Source: Prevotella sp. (GTDB lineage Bacteria > Bacteroidota > Bacteroidia > Bacteroidales > Bacteroidaceae). Taken from it: 64,000 nt of DNA. Of this stretch, positions 8,881 to 17,901 are shown piece by piece (position 1 is the stretch's first letter; each line of letters begins with the position of its first letter). The notes beneath the pieces are model-generated. The model was given only the letters and a program-made list of their open reading frames with translations. It had not been told where the DNA came from and searched no databases. The stretch lies in contig JAGAON010000009.1 of the NCBI GenBank assembly GCA_017623655.1, positions 62,001 to 126,000 on the forward strand, written 5' to 3'. A program made the translations under genes and the position numbers.

Positions 8881-9237
8881 CTATTGTTGTTTTTTGTAAT
8901 AATCCTCCCACTCTTTCATGGCTTTCTGCCAGTCGGAGGTTTCCGGCTGCTGCGCATTGTCTTCCGCGTCACGCCGTTTGTCACGCTCACGCTTAGCCTT
9001 CATATTGGCTATCGTGGCATCGTCAAGTATCAGTATGGCCCGCCTCTCTATTGCCGCATACAGCTCGTCAAGGCCGAAGTTCTTGCCCGGCTCATTGAAG
9101 TCGGATATATTAAACTCGTAATCGACGCGCAACTCGTGGCGGATAGCCTTTTGTTTAAGGCGGTTCGCCCTCTCTTTCAGTTTCAACAGCTTGGCTATCG
9201 CCAGTATCTCGCTTTGTGAATATTTGTTTCTGCCCAT
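8881..9237 (-). CDS. Small conserved-type hypothetical protein
   Basis: 118 residues, highly charged, with no signal peptide or membrane segment. The N-terminal half is helical and basic (KLLKLKERANRLKQKAIRHEL), the middle has a short mixed section (FNISDFNEPGKNFGLDELYAA), and the C-terminus is a long charged helix ending in YYKKQQ. It lies between a chromate-family transporter and the phosphoesterase on the same strand, 74 bp after the former. I recognise no domain. The basic helices would suit nucleic-acid or protein binding, but that is only an impression. Confidence 0.75.
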   Translation of the reverse strand: MGRNKYSQSEILAIAKLLKLKERANRLKQKAIRHELRVDYEFNISDFNEPGKNFGLDELYAAIERRAILILDDATIANMKAKRERDKRRDAEDNAQQPETSDWQKAMKEWEDYYKKQQ

Positions 9238-9280
9238 GTTGGTTGTTTTTTTCAGAAGGATACAAAAGAAAGCATTTGTC

Positions 9281-9300
9281 TCTCCTCCCGCGGGAGGAGA
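9281..9300. repeat. G/C-rich palindrome (family D)
   Basis: A perfect 20-bp palindrome centred on CCCGCGGG, flanked by CTCCT/AGGAG, followed by GGAGGAGGGGCT that runs into the stop of the transporter gene. Related G-run/C-run palindromes occur at 9905-10005, 17775-17812, 34482-34510 and 59840-59914. Confidence 0.7.
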
Positions 9301-9311
9301 AGGAGGAGGGG

Positions 9312-9890
9312 CTAATATAACAGCAGCAGACCGGCAAAGGCTGCATACACTATCATGCGTATTGGGTTTATCCTTATCATCTTAACCCCGACGAAAGTGG
9401 CCGTGAACAATGCTATGGACACCCAGAAGTGCCATGGCGACTGAACCGGAGTGTTGAAGTTCTCGGCATTACATAACAGCAGCGTTGCGGCCGCAAGCAG
9501 ACCCACCACCGCCGGTCTCAGCCCGGTAAAGACACTCTGTACCGACGGAGAGTCCATGTATTTCAGGAACATCTTGCTTATAAGCAGCATGAGAAAGAAT
9601 GACGGCAGCACCAGAGCTGTGGTGGCAACAAGGCTTCCAAGCATACCGAGCAATGCACTGCCGGTGGCATGATGCACCGCGGTATATCCACAATAGGTGG
9701 CGCTGTTGATACCTATCGGCCCCGGAGTCATCTGTGATATTGCCACAATGTTGGTGAACTCGGCCGACGAAATCCACTGATGGCTTACCACAACCTCATG
9801 TTGTATGAGTGACAACATACCGTATCCTCCACCGAAACCGAACATCCCGATGAGGAAGAATGTATAGAATAGTGTAAGGAAAAGCAGCAT
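9312..9890 (-). CDS. Chromate transporter family protein, short type (second of pair)
   Basis: 192 residues with five or six hydrophobic segments, half the length of classic ChrA, as in the paired short CHR proteins. The family signature is clear: GMFGFGGGYGMLSLI near residues 15-29, then SQMTPGPIGINSATYCGY and GLRPAVVGLLAAA. It lies 108 bp downstream of a second, different copy (9999-10535), so the two probably form a heterodimer, each giving one half of the transporter. Chromate/sulfate exchange is the textbook role, but many such pairs in gut anaerobes have never been tested and their true anion is not known. Confidence 0.92.
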   Translation of the reverse strand: MLLFLTLFYTFFLIGMFGFGGGYGMLSLIQHEVVVSHQWISSAEFTNIVAISQMTPGPIGINSATYCGYTAVHHATGSALLGMLGSLVATTALVLPSFFLMLLISKMFLKYMDSPSVQSVFTGLRPAVVGLLAAATLLLCNAENFNTPVQSPWHFWVSIALFTATFVGVKMIRINPIRMIVYAAFAGLLLLY

Positions 9891-9998
9891 AGTACAAAGT
9901 TATCTGGTTGTAACCCCTCCCCCATCCCCTCACGAAGGAGTGGAGATAATACGCTTTTAGGCATAGACACTCACTCTTGGGGAAGCCGAAGGGGGGCT

Positions 9999-10535
9999 TT
10001 ATTCACTCGGTTTCAGGAACTGTCCGTACAGGTAACCGCCCACTCCCGCGGCAAGGATGATGTATATCGGATTGACGCCCAGCAGCCATATAAGCATCGC
10101 CGAGCCTATCGGTATCCAGCAGTTCATCATGTTTATGCCCGCACTCTTGGCCATATTCCACGTGGGAATGGCGATGAGAGCCACCACGGCGGGACGTATT
10201 CCCGCAAATACCGCGGCCACCCAAGGCACATCCTGGAAGCTCTGGAAGAACATGGCGATGGCAAGTATTATAAGCAGCGACGGCAAAGCCGTGCCCAATG
10301 AGGTCGTCACCGCCCCCCTAACACCCATCAGCCTGTAACCTATAAAGACGGAAAGGTTTATCGCAAACACCCCGGGACAGGACTGGGCCACGGCTATCAG
10401 GTCCATGAACATCGCCTTGTCTATCCACTTGCGCTTGTCAACCACCTCAGCTTCTATAAGTGGTATCATGGCATATCCGCCGCCGAGAGTGAACAGTCCG
10501 ATGCGGAAGAAAGTGAGAAAAAGGGTTTTAAGCAT
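9999..10535 (-). CDS. Chromate transporter family protein, short type (first of pair)
   Basis: 178 residues, a membrane protein of the short CHR type. It carries FRIGLFTLGGGYAMIPLIE at residues 10-28, AQSCPGVFAINLSVFIGY near 50-67 and GIRPAVVALIAIPTW further on. The equivalent motifs in the downstream partner differ enough that this is an old duplication, not a recent one. Both partners follow purL on the minus strand, but a 150-bp gap with an 18-bp inverted repeat (10581-10665) separates them from it. The pair is inferred to work together as an anion transporter. Confidence 0.92.
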   Translation of the reverse strand: MLKTLFLTFFRIGLFTLGGGYAMIPLIEAEVVDKRKWIDKAMFMDLIAVAQSCPGVFAINLSVFIGYRLMGVRGAVTTSLGTALPSLLIILAIAMFFQSFQDVPWVAAVFAGIRPAVVALIAIPTWNMAKSAGINMMNCWIPIGSAMLIWLLGVNPIYIILAAGVGGYLYGQFLKPSE

Positions 10536-10580
10536 CTTGCATCAGTCGTGAGTGATGAATTATGAGTTATAAGTTGCAGA

Positions 10581-10665
10581 TTAAAAATTATGATTACGCA
10601 ACGGAATGTTCATGACATTCTTTTGAAATGTCGTTAAAACCGCACAACGTAATCATAATTTTTAA
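10581..10665. repeat. Inverted repeat between purL and the transporter pair (family E)
   Basis: TTAAAAATTATGATTACG at 10581-10598 and its exact inverse CGTAATCATAATTTTTAA at 10648-10665 form 18-bp arms around 49 bp. One identical 18-bp arm recurs alone at 32628-32645 after the outer-membrane barrel gene. It could act as a terminator-like hairpin on RNA from either strand. Confidence 0.75.
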
Positions 10666-10686
10666 TTCTTAACTTTTAATCCTTAA

Positions 10687-13600
10687 TTACTGTTTCTCTA
10701 TCCACTTGCGGGCATTAACGAACGCCTCATGCCACGGAGTAACCTCATCCGTCATCCGTCTTGACTCCGGATAGTAACCGCACTGCCATGGGAACTGCGT
10801 ACGTTCAGGGTGCGGCATAATGGCGAGATGCCGTCCGTCCTTCGACGCTATGGCCGCAACGTCATAGCAAGAGCCGTTCGGATTGGCCGGATACTCGCTG
10901 TGATTGTACTTCGCGGCGATGTTATACTCTGCCTCATCAAGCGGAAGATTGAACTTACCTTCACCGTGTGCCACCCAGACACCAATCTTTTCGCCGCTCA
11001 ACGAGCCAAGCATCACGGTGTCATTCTGCGGTATCTCCAGCGTAACGAAGGTCGATTCAAACTTATGAGAGTCGTTATGCAGCATCTCGGCATAGTCCTT
11101 CGCGTTGTTCACCGCATGGTCATTGTTGAGCAATCCCAACTCAACCATCAGCTGACAGCCGTTACATACGCCGAAGGACAGCGTGTCCTTGCGGGCATAG
11201 AACTTGTCGATTGCCTCCTTAGCCTTAGGGTTATACAGGAAAGCGCCGGCCCATCCTTTCGCGGAACCAAGCACATCAGAGTTTGAGAAGCCGCCGCAGA
11301 ACGCCACAAGGCTAACGTCTTCCAGCGTCTCACGCCCCGTTATGAGGTCAGTCATGGTCACATCCCTCACGTCAAAGCCCGCCATATAGAAGGAATAAGC
11401 CATCTCCCGCTCTGAGTTCGTGCCCTTCTCGCGTATTATTGCGGCAACAGGACGCTTGCCATCCGGGCGCGGTGTCATCTTCAACGGCTCGCCATTGAGC
11501 GACCACTCCACCGGGATGTTCTTGTAATTGGCGTAACGTTCCGCCGCCTTACCGTTGAAACTCTGACGGCGGTCGAGCAGGAACGAGGTCTTATACCACA
11601 CATCCCGCATCTCGTCTATGTCAAATTCAAGTGTCAGTTCACGGTTGGCAATCTCGGCGTTAGGCACAGACTGGTTGCTCTGATGACGCTTTACGGTCAG
11701 CTTACGCACCTCTTGCGGAACGCCAATCTTGGCATATCCCACTCCGGCATCCTCCAGAATCTTCTTCACCCGAGGCGCGTCAGCATCGCTAACCTGTATC
11801 ACTATTCCGGGATTCTCGGCAAACAGCACCTTGACAATGTCGTCACCGCTTATCTTGTCGAGGTCAAGCGCAAGGCCACCCTTAGTGTTTGCGAACGTCA
11901 TCTCAAGCAACGCAGTAACCAGACCGCCTGCCGATATGTCGTGACCGGCAAGTATCAGCCCCTCCTCTACGAGCTTCTGCACAGCCATAAAGGCGTCGCG
12001 GAAGTACTCGGCGTTCCTTACTGTCGGCACGTCCGAGCCCACTTTGCCCTGTGTCTGGGCGAATGCCGAGCCGCCAAGTTGCAGTTCGTCAAAAGAGAAG
12101 TCTATGTGGTACAGGCGTGAAGCCTTCACATCTTTTATAACGGGGGAGACCACCTTGCGCACGTCAGACACCTCACCGCCCGCGCTGACGATAACCGTTC
12201 CCGGAGCGATAATCTTCTTTCCGTCAGGATATTTCTGCGTCATTGACAGCGAATCCTTGCCCGTCGGCACATTAATCTGCAACTCACAGCAGAAGTCCGA
12301 CAGCGCCTTTACCGCGGTATATAGGCGTGCGTCCTCGCCTTCCTGCGCACGGCACGGCCACATCCAGTTAGCGCTGAGCGAGATGCTGTCCATACCTTCC
12401 GCCATAGGTGCCCACACAAGGTTTGTCAATGCCTCCGCAACAGACAGCACACTGCCTGCCGCCGGATTGGCGAGAGCGGCCTGCGGAGCGTGACCGAGGG
12501 ATGTGGCGATACCCTTACGGCCCTTATAATCCAATGCCACAACGCCACAGTCAGACAGCGGCAACTGCAATTCTCCCTGACATTGCTGGCGTGCCACGCG
12601 TCCCGTCACGGAGCGATCGACCTTGTTTGTCAGCCAGTCCTTGCAGGCAACGGCTTCCAGCTGCAACACGTCTTTAAGGTAACCGGCGAGCGTGTCGTTA
12701 AGGGTCGTATTGGAAGAAAGTCCTGACAGGTCGTATGTTGCCACGTCATAGTCGCGCCTTACGGTCTTGTCTATCATGTAAGTCTTTGGTGACGAGCCGA
12801 ACATCTGCTCCACAGCGAGGTCGAAAGGACGCACACCGTCGGCCTGTTCAAAGGCGAAACGGTGGTCGCCGGTGGTCTCGCCGACGGTGTACATAGGTGC
12901 GCGCTCACGGTCGGCAATCTGCTGAACGTGCTCTATCGCCCCCTCGTCGATGAGCAGACCCATGCGCTCCTGCGACTCGTTGGCAATGATTTCCTTTGCC
13001 GACAGCGTCTTGTCACCCACGGGAAGCTTGTCCATGTGTATCAGTCCGCCGCACTCCTCCACGAGTTCCGACAGGCAGTTCACGTGGCCGGCACTGCCAT
13101 GGTCGTGGATGGAAACGACAGGATTGGTGTCCTCCTCGCCCAAAGCACGTATCACGTTGTACGTTCTCTTCTGCATTTCCGGGTTGGCACGCTGCACGGC
13201 ATTCAGCTCTATACCGCTTGAATAGCGTCCCGTCTCCACGGAAGACACAGAGCCGCCACCGAGTCCGATGCGGTAGTTCTCACCGCCCATCACAACTACT
13301 TTGTTGCCGGGCTGCGGCTCTCCTTTCAGGCAGTCGCGCTCTATGCCGTAGCCTACACCGCCGGCAAGCATGATAACCTTGTCGTAAGCGTACTGCTCTT
13401 CCTTCTCCTGATGCTCGAAAGTCAGCACGGAACCGCAGATAAGCGGCTGTCCGAACTTGTTGCCGAAGTCCGAGGCACCGTTTGAGGCCTTTATCAATAT
13501 CTGCTCAGGCGTCTGGTACAGCCATTGGCGCACGGGCAGAATCTTCTCCCATGCCTGGCAGTCCTTGTCGTTACTCCAAACCGGCTTGTTGGCCGTCTGG

Positions 13601-14511
13601 CATGAACCGGCGGCATCTTCCGCGTTCTTTCTCGGGTAAGACGTCATATACACCGCCGTACCGGCTATCGGCCATGAGCCTACACCGCCGCCCATACGGT
13701 CGCGTATCTCGCCGCCCGTACCCGTAGCCGCACCGTTGAACGGCTCTACGGTGGTGGGGAAGTTGTGCGTCTCGGCCTTCAGCGAGATGACACTCTTTAC
13801 CGTCTTCGTGGTGTAGAAGTCCGGTTTGGTGTGGTCCGCGGGCGAGAACTGCTCTATCTCGGGGCCTGCCGAGAAAGCGACATTATCCTTGTATGCGGAG
13901 AGAATCTTGTTAGGATTCTCCTGAGTGGTCTTCTTTATCATCTGGAAGAGGCTTGACTCCTTCTCCTCCCCGTCGATGATGAACGTGCCGCCGAATATCT
14001 TGTGACGGCAGTGCTCCGAGTTTATCTGCGCGAAACCGAATATCTCCGAGTCTGTCAGCGGGCGGCCGAGCTGTCCCTCCACCTTGTGCAGGTAGTCCAT
14101 CTCCTCCTTTGACAGGGCGAGACCCTCCTGCTCGTTATACTCTTCAAGGTTTTCCACGTGCTTGATAGGCTCCGGCTTGATGTTGACGGTGAATATTTCC
14201 TGATCCAGTCCGTTATACATACGCTGCAACATCGGGTCATGGTCAGCGTCGGCGGAACTTACCGGGAAGTATTCCTCAATGCGGGAAATGCCTTTCAGCG
14301 ACATATTCTGCGTAATCTCCACGGCGTTCGTACTCCACGGCGTTATCATCTCACGGCGCGGACCTACGAAATAACCGTCTATACTCTGTGCATCGAGCTG
14401 TGTGGCATTGCCATAAAGCCAGCACAATTCCTGTGTCTCCAGCTCATCGGGCTGATGGTTTATCTCAGTCGCGATGATGTGCTCGGAAGGTGTCTTGAAG
14501 AAAAGAACCAT
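10687..14511 (-). CDS. purL: Phosphoribosylformylglycinamidine synthase, single chain
   Basis: 1274 residues from the ATG at 14511. A longer frame to 14610 would run through the promoter and adds residues unlike the family. This is the large PurL that fuses synthetase and glutaminase. The catalytic His region reads KAETHNFPTTVEPF, followed by GTGGEIRD; a second half has IHDHGSAGHVNC and GHDISAGGLVTALLEM. The C-terminal glutaminase has its nucleophile in FGVCNGCQL (about residue 1114) and the His/Glu pair in MPHPERTQFPWQ. It makes FGAM from FGAR, glutamine and ATP in purine synthesis. A full promoter lies at 14567-14597. It stands alone, with no other pur gene in the window. Confidence 0.98.
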   Translation of the reverse strand: MVLFFKTPSEHIIATEINHQPDELETQELCWLYGNATQLDAQSIDGYFVGPRREMITPWSTNAVEITQNMSLKGISRIEEYFPVSSADADHDPMLQRMYNGLDQEIFTVNIKPEPIKHVENLEEYNEQEGLALSKEEMDYLHKVEGQLGRPLTDSEIFGFAQINSEHCRHKIFGGTFIIDGEEKESSLFQMIKKTTQENPNKILSAYKDNVAFSAGPEIEQFSPADHTKPDFYTTKTVKSVISLKAETHNFPTTVEPFNGAATGTGGEIRDRMGGGVGSWPIAGTAVYMTSYPRKNAEDAAGSCQTANKPVWSNDKDCQAWEKILPVRQWLYQTPEQILIKASNGASDFGNKFGQPLICGSVLTFEHQEKEEQYAYDKVIMLAGGVGYGIERDCLKGEPQPGNKVVVMGGENYRIGLGGGSVSSVETGRYSSGIELNAVQRANPEMQKRTYNVIRALGEEDTNPVVSIHDHGSAGHVNCLSELVEECGGLIHMDKLPVGDKTLSAKEIIANESQERMGLLIDEGAIEHVQQIADRERAPMYTVGETTGDHRFAFEQADGVRPFDLAVEQMFGSSPKTYMIDKTVRRDYDVATYDLSGLSSNTTLNDTLAGYLKDVLQLEAVACKDWLTNKVDRSVTGRVARQQCQGELQLPLSDCGVVALDYKGRKGIATSLGHAPQAALANPAAGSVLSVAEALTNLVWAPMAEGMDSISLSANWMWPCRAQEGEDARLYTAVKALSDFCCELQINVPTGKDSLSMTQKYPDGKKIIAPGTVIVSAGGEVSDVRKVVSPVIKDVKASRLYHIDFSFDELQLGGSAFAQTQGKVGSDVPTVRNAEYFRDAFMAVQKLVEEGLILAGHDISAGGLVTALLEMTFANTKGGLALDLDKISGDDIVKVLFAENPGIVIQVSDADAPRVKKILEDAGVGYAKIGVPQEVRKLTVKRHQSNQSVPNAEIANRELTLEFDIDEMRDVWYKTSFLLDRRQSFNGKAAERYANYKNIPVEWSLNGEPLKMTPRPDGKRPVAAIIREKGTNSEREMAYSFYMAGFDVRDVTMTDLITGRETLEDVSLVAFCGGFSNSDVLGSAKGWAGAFLYNPKAKEAIDKFYARKDTLSFGVCNGCQLMVELGLLNNDHAVNNAKDYAEMLHNDSHKFESTFVTLEIPQNDTVMLGSLSGEKIGVWVAHGEGKFNLPLDEAEYNIAAKYNHSEYPANPNGSCYDVAAIASKDGRHLAIMPHPERTQFPWQCGYYPESRRMTDEVTPWHEAFVNARKWIEKQ

Positions 14512-14566
14512 GTTAGTGTATCGTTTTATTATTGTTTGTACCTTGCATTGATAAGCATATTCCATG

Positions 14567-14597
14567 CAAAGGTAAGGATATTTTCCGAGAAAAACAA
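14567..14597 (-). promoter_or_regulatory. purL promoter
   Basis: On the minus strand TTG (14597-14595) and TACCTTTG (14574-14567) are 20 bp apart. The ATG follows about 55 bp downstream. It fixes the start at 14511. Confidence 0.75.
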
Positions 14598-14775
14598 GAA
14601 ATATCGGCATTTTTGCGTATTTTGACCGTCACGAAACAGAAAACTCATTCTGCCGCGTTAAATCGGCTTCCGCCTGACGATTGCCCGGTTTTAGGCAACA
14701 AGGCGTCAGAACGCCCGTAAACGGGGAAAAATCAAATCGCTATTTTCCGCATTATGATTTACCGCCGCTTTCTGT

Positions 14776-14863
14776 GTAAAAAGGCCGCTTTCACGGTGTA
14801 ATATGGTGCCGATTACACCGTGATTTGCCGCTGATAACCGTGCGACAGCATTGCTTTCCTGCG
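14776..14863. repeat. Degraded family A-like element
   Basis: Four 22-bp steps can be laid from 14776: the first (GTAAAAAGGCCG...) and second (GTAATATGGTGCCGATTAC) are recognisable, the third is weak and the fourth very weak. Reported as a probable decayed copy. Confidence 0.45.
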
Positions 14864-15022
14864 GTAATTTTGCCTGTTTTGCCATCCTAAATACCCGTTT
14901 TTGCCGCAAATTAAGGAAACTTTAACAATTACGCCGTTCCTGTTTTAACATTTGATATATGAACGTAAACGGATTAATCGCTAACTTTGTAGCCGGAAAC
15001 GAAAACGGGAAGACGGAATGAC

Positions 15023-15721
15023 ATGGAAAGAAACAAACAAATAAAAATCAACCATTACGCAGACGGCACTACCAGTGTACTGCGTAAAGCCGTTGTTTAC
15101 ACAACATTACGGTTCTATCAACGCAGCGATGTCCTCTACCAACTGACGCAGGTGTTCTGCCAACGATACCTCCCGAAATACGGGGACCGTACCGTTGACC
15201 AGATGATACAGGCGGCAAGAAGCACGAAGCAGAACATCGCAGAGGGAAGCAGTGACGGACAGACTTCAATGGAAGTTGAGATAAAACTGTTAGGCATCGC
15301 ACGCGGTTCTAACCTGGAACTGCTCGAAGATTATCAAGATTATCTCAAACGGCACGGGCAATCAGAATGGAAGGGCAGCAATCCCCGCTTTGAAGGGCTG
15401 CATGATTTCTGCCGGGAACACAGCCTTTACAAAGATTATCAGCCACTGTTCCCCAACATGAACGACACAGAACTGGCCAACATGGCCATCTGCCTGTGCC
15501 ACCAGATAGACAGTGCGCTGACAAAATACATAGAGAAGAAAGACAGAGAATTTACGACAGAGGGCGGCATAAGGGAGCGTATGACTGCCGCACGCCTTGA
15601 ACAACGCAACACGCAGAAGGAGACCATAGCTAAGCAGGCGGCGGAGATTGACTCCCTAAGACGGCAACTTCAGGCGGCGCAAGCAGAGATTGCCCGTCTG
15701 AAAGCGGCACTTGACCGATGA
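15023..15721 (+). CDS. Four-helix-bundle protein with C-terminal coiled coil
   Basis: 232 residues. Residues 20-125 match the S23-type four-helix bundle known from intervening sequences in 23S rRNA genes (TTLRFYQRSDVLYQLT, ARSTKQNIAEGSSDGQ, EIKLLGIARGSNLELLEDYQ). Residues 190-232 form a classic heptad coiled coil (AAEIDSLRRQLQAAQAEIA). The gene stands alone, not inside an rRNA gene, and is preceded by a TAACTTTG box at 14982-14989. The family has a nucleic-acid- or ribosome-linked reputation but no settled function. The coiled-coil tail suggests self-association. Its stop overlaps a small downstream ORF by four bases. Confidence 0.85.
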   Translation: MERNKQIKINHYADGTTSVLRKAVVYTTLRFYQRSDVLYQLTQVFCQRYLPKYGDRTVDQMIQAARSTKQNIAEGSSDGQTSMEVEIKLLGIARGSNLELLEDYQDYLKRHGQSEWKGSNPRFEGLHDFCREHSLYKDYQPLFPNMNDTELANMAICLCHQIDSALTKYIEKKDREFTTEGGIRERMTAARLEQRNTQKETIAKQAAEIDSLRRQLQAAQAEIARLKAALDR

Positions 15722-15900
15722 ACGCAAGCGGCCTTTCCAAATGCAGGGGAAGCGGCTTTCCCGGAATATCCGGAAATTCCGGCTACCCCGGAGAAACCGG
15801 ATTTCTCCGGCAGGACATCACACAAAGCAGAGCCCTCCTCCCCCACCCTCAGCCAAACCCACGTCAACTTTTTCCCGCCCGCAACCAAGAAAATCGGTAA
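15718..15900 (+). CDS. Possible 60-residue ORF with Gly-X-Y triplets
   Basis: An ATG overlaps the stop of the preceding gene (ATGA), a common coupling arrangement. The first third encodes a short run of Gly-X-Y triplets (GSGFPGISGNSGYPGETGF) created by closely spaced CCGG motifs in the DNA. The rest is Pro/Arg-rich with no recognisable fold. The triplets may be only a by-product of palindromic DNA (15761-15810), so this is listed with low confidence. Confidence 0.2.
   Translation: MNASGLSKCRGSGFPGISGNSGYPGETGFLRQDITQSRALLPHPQPNPRQLFPARNQENR
15761..15810. repeat. CCGG-rich palindromic stretch
   Basis: Six CCGG motifs occur within 50 bp. They include the palindrome TCCGGAAATTCCGG and a hairpin GGAGAAA-ccgga-TTTCTCC at 15790-15808. 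It lies between the four-helix-bundle gene and typA and might act as a weak terminator. Confidence 0.55.
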
Positions 15901-15905
15901 TTAAC

Positions 15906-15936
15906 TTGCCGTTATGGCGAAAAAGTTGTACTTTTG
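15906..15936 (+). promoter_or_regulatory. typA promoter
   Basis: TTG at 15906-15908 and TACTTTTG at 15929-15936, spacing 20 bp. The typA ATG at 15961 follows 24 bp later. Confidence 0.75.
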
Positions 15937-15960
15937 CATCCGATTTATTTTTTATACAAG

Positions 15961-17763
15961 ATGCAGGATATTAGAAACATCGCAATCATCGCGCACGTGG
16001 ACCACGGAAAGACCACGCTCGTAGATAAGATGATGCTCGCAGGAAAACTTTTTCGTGAAGGCCAGAACAATTCTGACCAGGTACTTGACGCTAACGATCT
16101 TGAACGTGAACGAGGGATAACCATACTTTCCAAAAACGTGTCCATCAACTGGAAAGGAACAAAAATCAACATTATCGACACTCCGGGACACTCCGACTTC
16201 GGCGGAGAGGTGGAGCGTGTGCTCAACATGGCAGACGGCTGCATACTTCTCGTTGATGCCTTTGAGGGGCCTATGCCGCAGACACGCTTCGTGTTGCAGA
16301 AGGCCTTGCAACTGGGACTGAAGCCTATCGTCGTGGTGAACAAGGTCGATAAGCCCAACTGCCGGCCGGAGGAAGTCTATGAAATGGTATTCGACCTCAT
16401 GTTCTCCCTTAACGCAACGGAAGACCAGCTGGACTTCCCCTTGGTCTATGGCTCGGCAAAGAACGGATGGATGGCCGAGGATTACAGCGCGCCGACGGAT
16501 AACATAGACTATCTTCTCGACAAGATTGTGGAGATTATACCGCAACCTGAGATACTGGAGGGTACGCCGCAGATGCTCATCACGTCCCTTGACTATTCCA
16601 ACTACACGGGACGCATAGCGGTGGGACGCGTACACCGCGGAACGCTGAAAGAGGGAATGAACGTCACGATAGCGCACCGTGACGGGTCATTTGAAAAGAC
16701 CAAGATAAAGGAAGTGCACGTATTCGACGGCATGGGGCACACGAAAGCGCCGGAAGCGCAAAGCGGTGACATCTGCGCCATCATCGGACTGGACAAGTTT
16801 GAGATTGGAGACACCATCTGTGACTTTGAGAATCCGGAGCCGTTGCCGCCTATCGCCATCGACGAACCGACCATGTCAATGCTCTTTACCATCAATGACT
16901 CTCCGTTCTTCGGCAAGGAAGGCAAGTTCGTCACGTCACGACACATCAACGACCGGCTGCAAAAGGAACTGGAGAAGAACCTCGCCCTGCGCGTGGAACA
17001 GTTCGAGGACTCCACCGACAAGTGGATAGTCTCGGGCCGGGGCGTGCTGCATCTCTCCGTACTCATAGAGACCATGCGCCGCGAGGGGTATGAGTTGCAG
17101 GTGGGACAGCCACAGGTTATATATAAGGAAATAGACGGAGAGAAGTGTGAACCGGTGGAGGAACTGACGATAAACGTTCCGGAGGAATCCGCGTCAAAGA
17201 TGATTGACATGGTGACTCGCCGCAAAGGAGAGATGACTTCCATGGAGAATCAGGGGGAACGCGTGAACATCGAGTTCGACATACCGTCACGAGGCATCAT
17301 CGGCCTGCGCACAAACGTGCTGACGGCAAGTCAGGGCGAGGCGATAATGGCGCACCGGTTCAAGGAGTACCAGCCGTACAAGGGCGAGATAGTACGCCGC
17401 ATGAACGGCTCGATGATTGCCATGGAGACAGGCAATGCCTTCGCTTATTCCATCGACAAGTTGCAGGATCGCGGCAAGTTCTTCATCGAGCCGGGCGAGG
17501 ATGTGTATATGGGCGAGGTCGTGGGCGAGCACATACACGACAACGACCTTGTGATAAACGTCACCAAAGCCAAGCAGCTGACAAACACACGCGCTTCCGG
17601 GTCTGACGACAAGGCACGCATAGTGCCGCGCACCATACTGTCCTTGGAAGAGGCACTCGAATACATTAAGGCTGACGAACTGGTGGAAGTGACTCCGAAG
17701 TCCATGCGAATGCGCAAGGTGATACTTGACCATCTGGAACGCAAGCGCGCCAACAAGGAATAA
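15961..17763 (+). CDS. typA: Ribosome-associated GTPase TypA/BipA
   Basis: 600 residues from ATG 15961. An in-frame ATG at 15934 overlaps the -7 box and is rejected. The GTPase motifs are intact: AHVDHGKTT (G1), RERGITI (G2), DTPGHSDFGG (G3) and NKVDKP (G4), all within the first 140 residues. Elongation-factor-like domains and the BipA-specific C-terminus follow (for example SRGIIGLRTNVLTASQGEA near residue 440). It binds the 70S ribosome as an EF-G-like factor and is needed under cold or other stress. It is monocistronic with its own promoter and a G/C-rich hairpin after the stop. Confidence 0.98.
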   Translation: MQDIRNIAIIAHVDHGKTTLVDKMMLAGKLFREGQNNSDQVLDANDLERERGITILSKNVSINWKGTKINIIDTPGHSDFGGEVERVLNMADGCILLVDAFEGPMPQTRFVLQKALQLGLKPIVVVNKVDKPNCRPEEVYEMVFDLMFSLNATEDQLDFPLVYGSAKNGWMAEDYSAPTDNIDYLLDKIVEIIPQPEILEGTPQMLITSLDYSNYTGRIAVGRVHRGTLKEGMNVTIAHRDGSFEKTKIKEVHVFDGMGHTKAPEAQSGDICAIIGLDKFEIGDTICDFENPEPLPPIAIDEPTMSMLFTINDSPFFGKEGKFVTSRHINDRLQKELEKNLALRVEQFEDSTDKWIVSGRGVLHLSVLIETMRREGYELQVGQPQVIYKEIDGEKCEPVEELTINVPEESASKMIDMVTRRKGEMTSMENQGERVNIEFDIPSRGIIGLRTNVLTASQGEAIMAHRFKEYQPYKGEIVRRMNGSMIAMETGNAFAYSIDKLQDRGKFFIEPGEDVYMGEVVGEHIHDNDLVINVTKAKQLTNTRASGSDDKARIVPRTILSLEEALEYIKADELVEVTPKSMRMRKVILDHLERKRANKE

Positions 17764-17774
17764 CGCCAATACCT

Positions 17775-17812
17775 CAAACCCCTCCCCCTTAAAACTTATC
17801 GGGGAGGGATTG
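17775..17812. terminator. Hairpin after typA (family D palindrome)
   Basis: CCCCTCCCC and GGGGAGGG arms around about 15 bases, 12 bp after the typA stop. No strong T run follows, so terminator function is moderate at best. Confidence 0.45.
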
Positions 17813-17901
17813 GCCGTTATTTAAGAAGCCATCTGTTTTCCCAAAGAATGATAACAAGTAGTATGCAAGACCCCAAAACAAGCAAGCGTAACCGTTATGT
17901 C

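Larger units (their letters stand above)
14512..15022. other. Divergent intergenic region with purL promoter and a degraded family A element
   Basis: This 511-bp gap holds the purL promoter, a stretch at 14776-14863 that still shows 22-bp periodicity of the A type (for example GGTGCCGATTACACC) but is heavily mutated, and a TAACTTTG box at 14982-14989 ahead of the plus-strand gene. Nothing coding was seen. Confidence 0.6.

Noticed and set aside
14512-14610. N-terminal extension of PurL
   Set aside because: It crosses the purL promoter and adds residues not found in the family.
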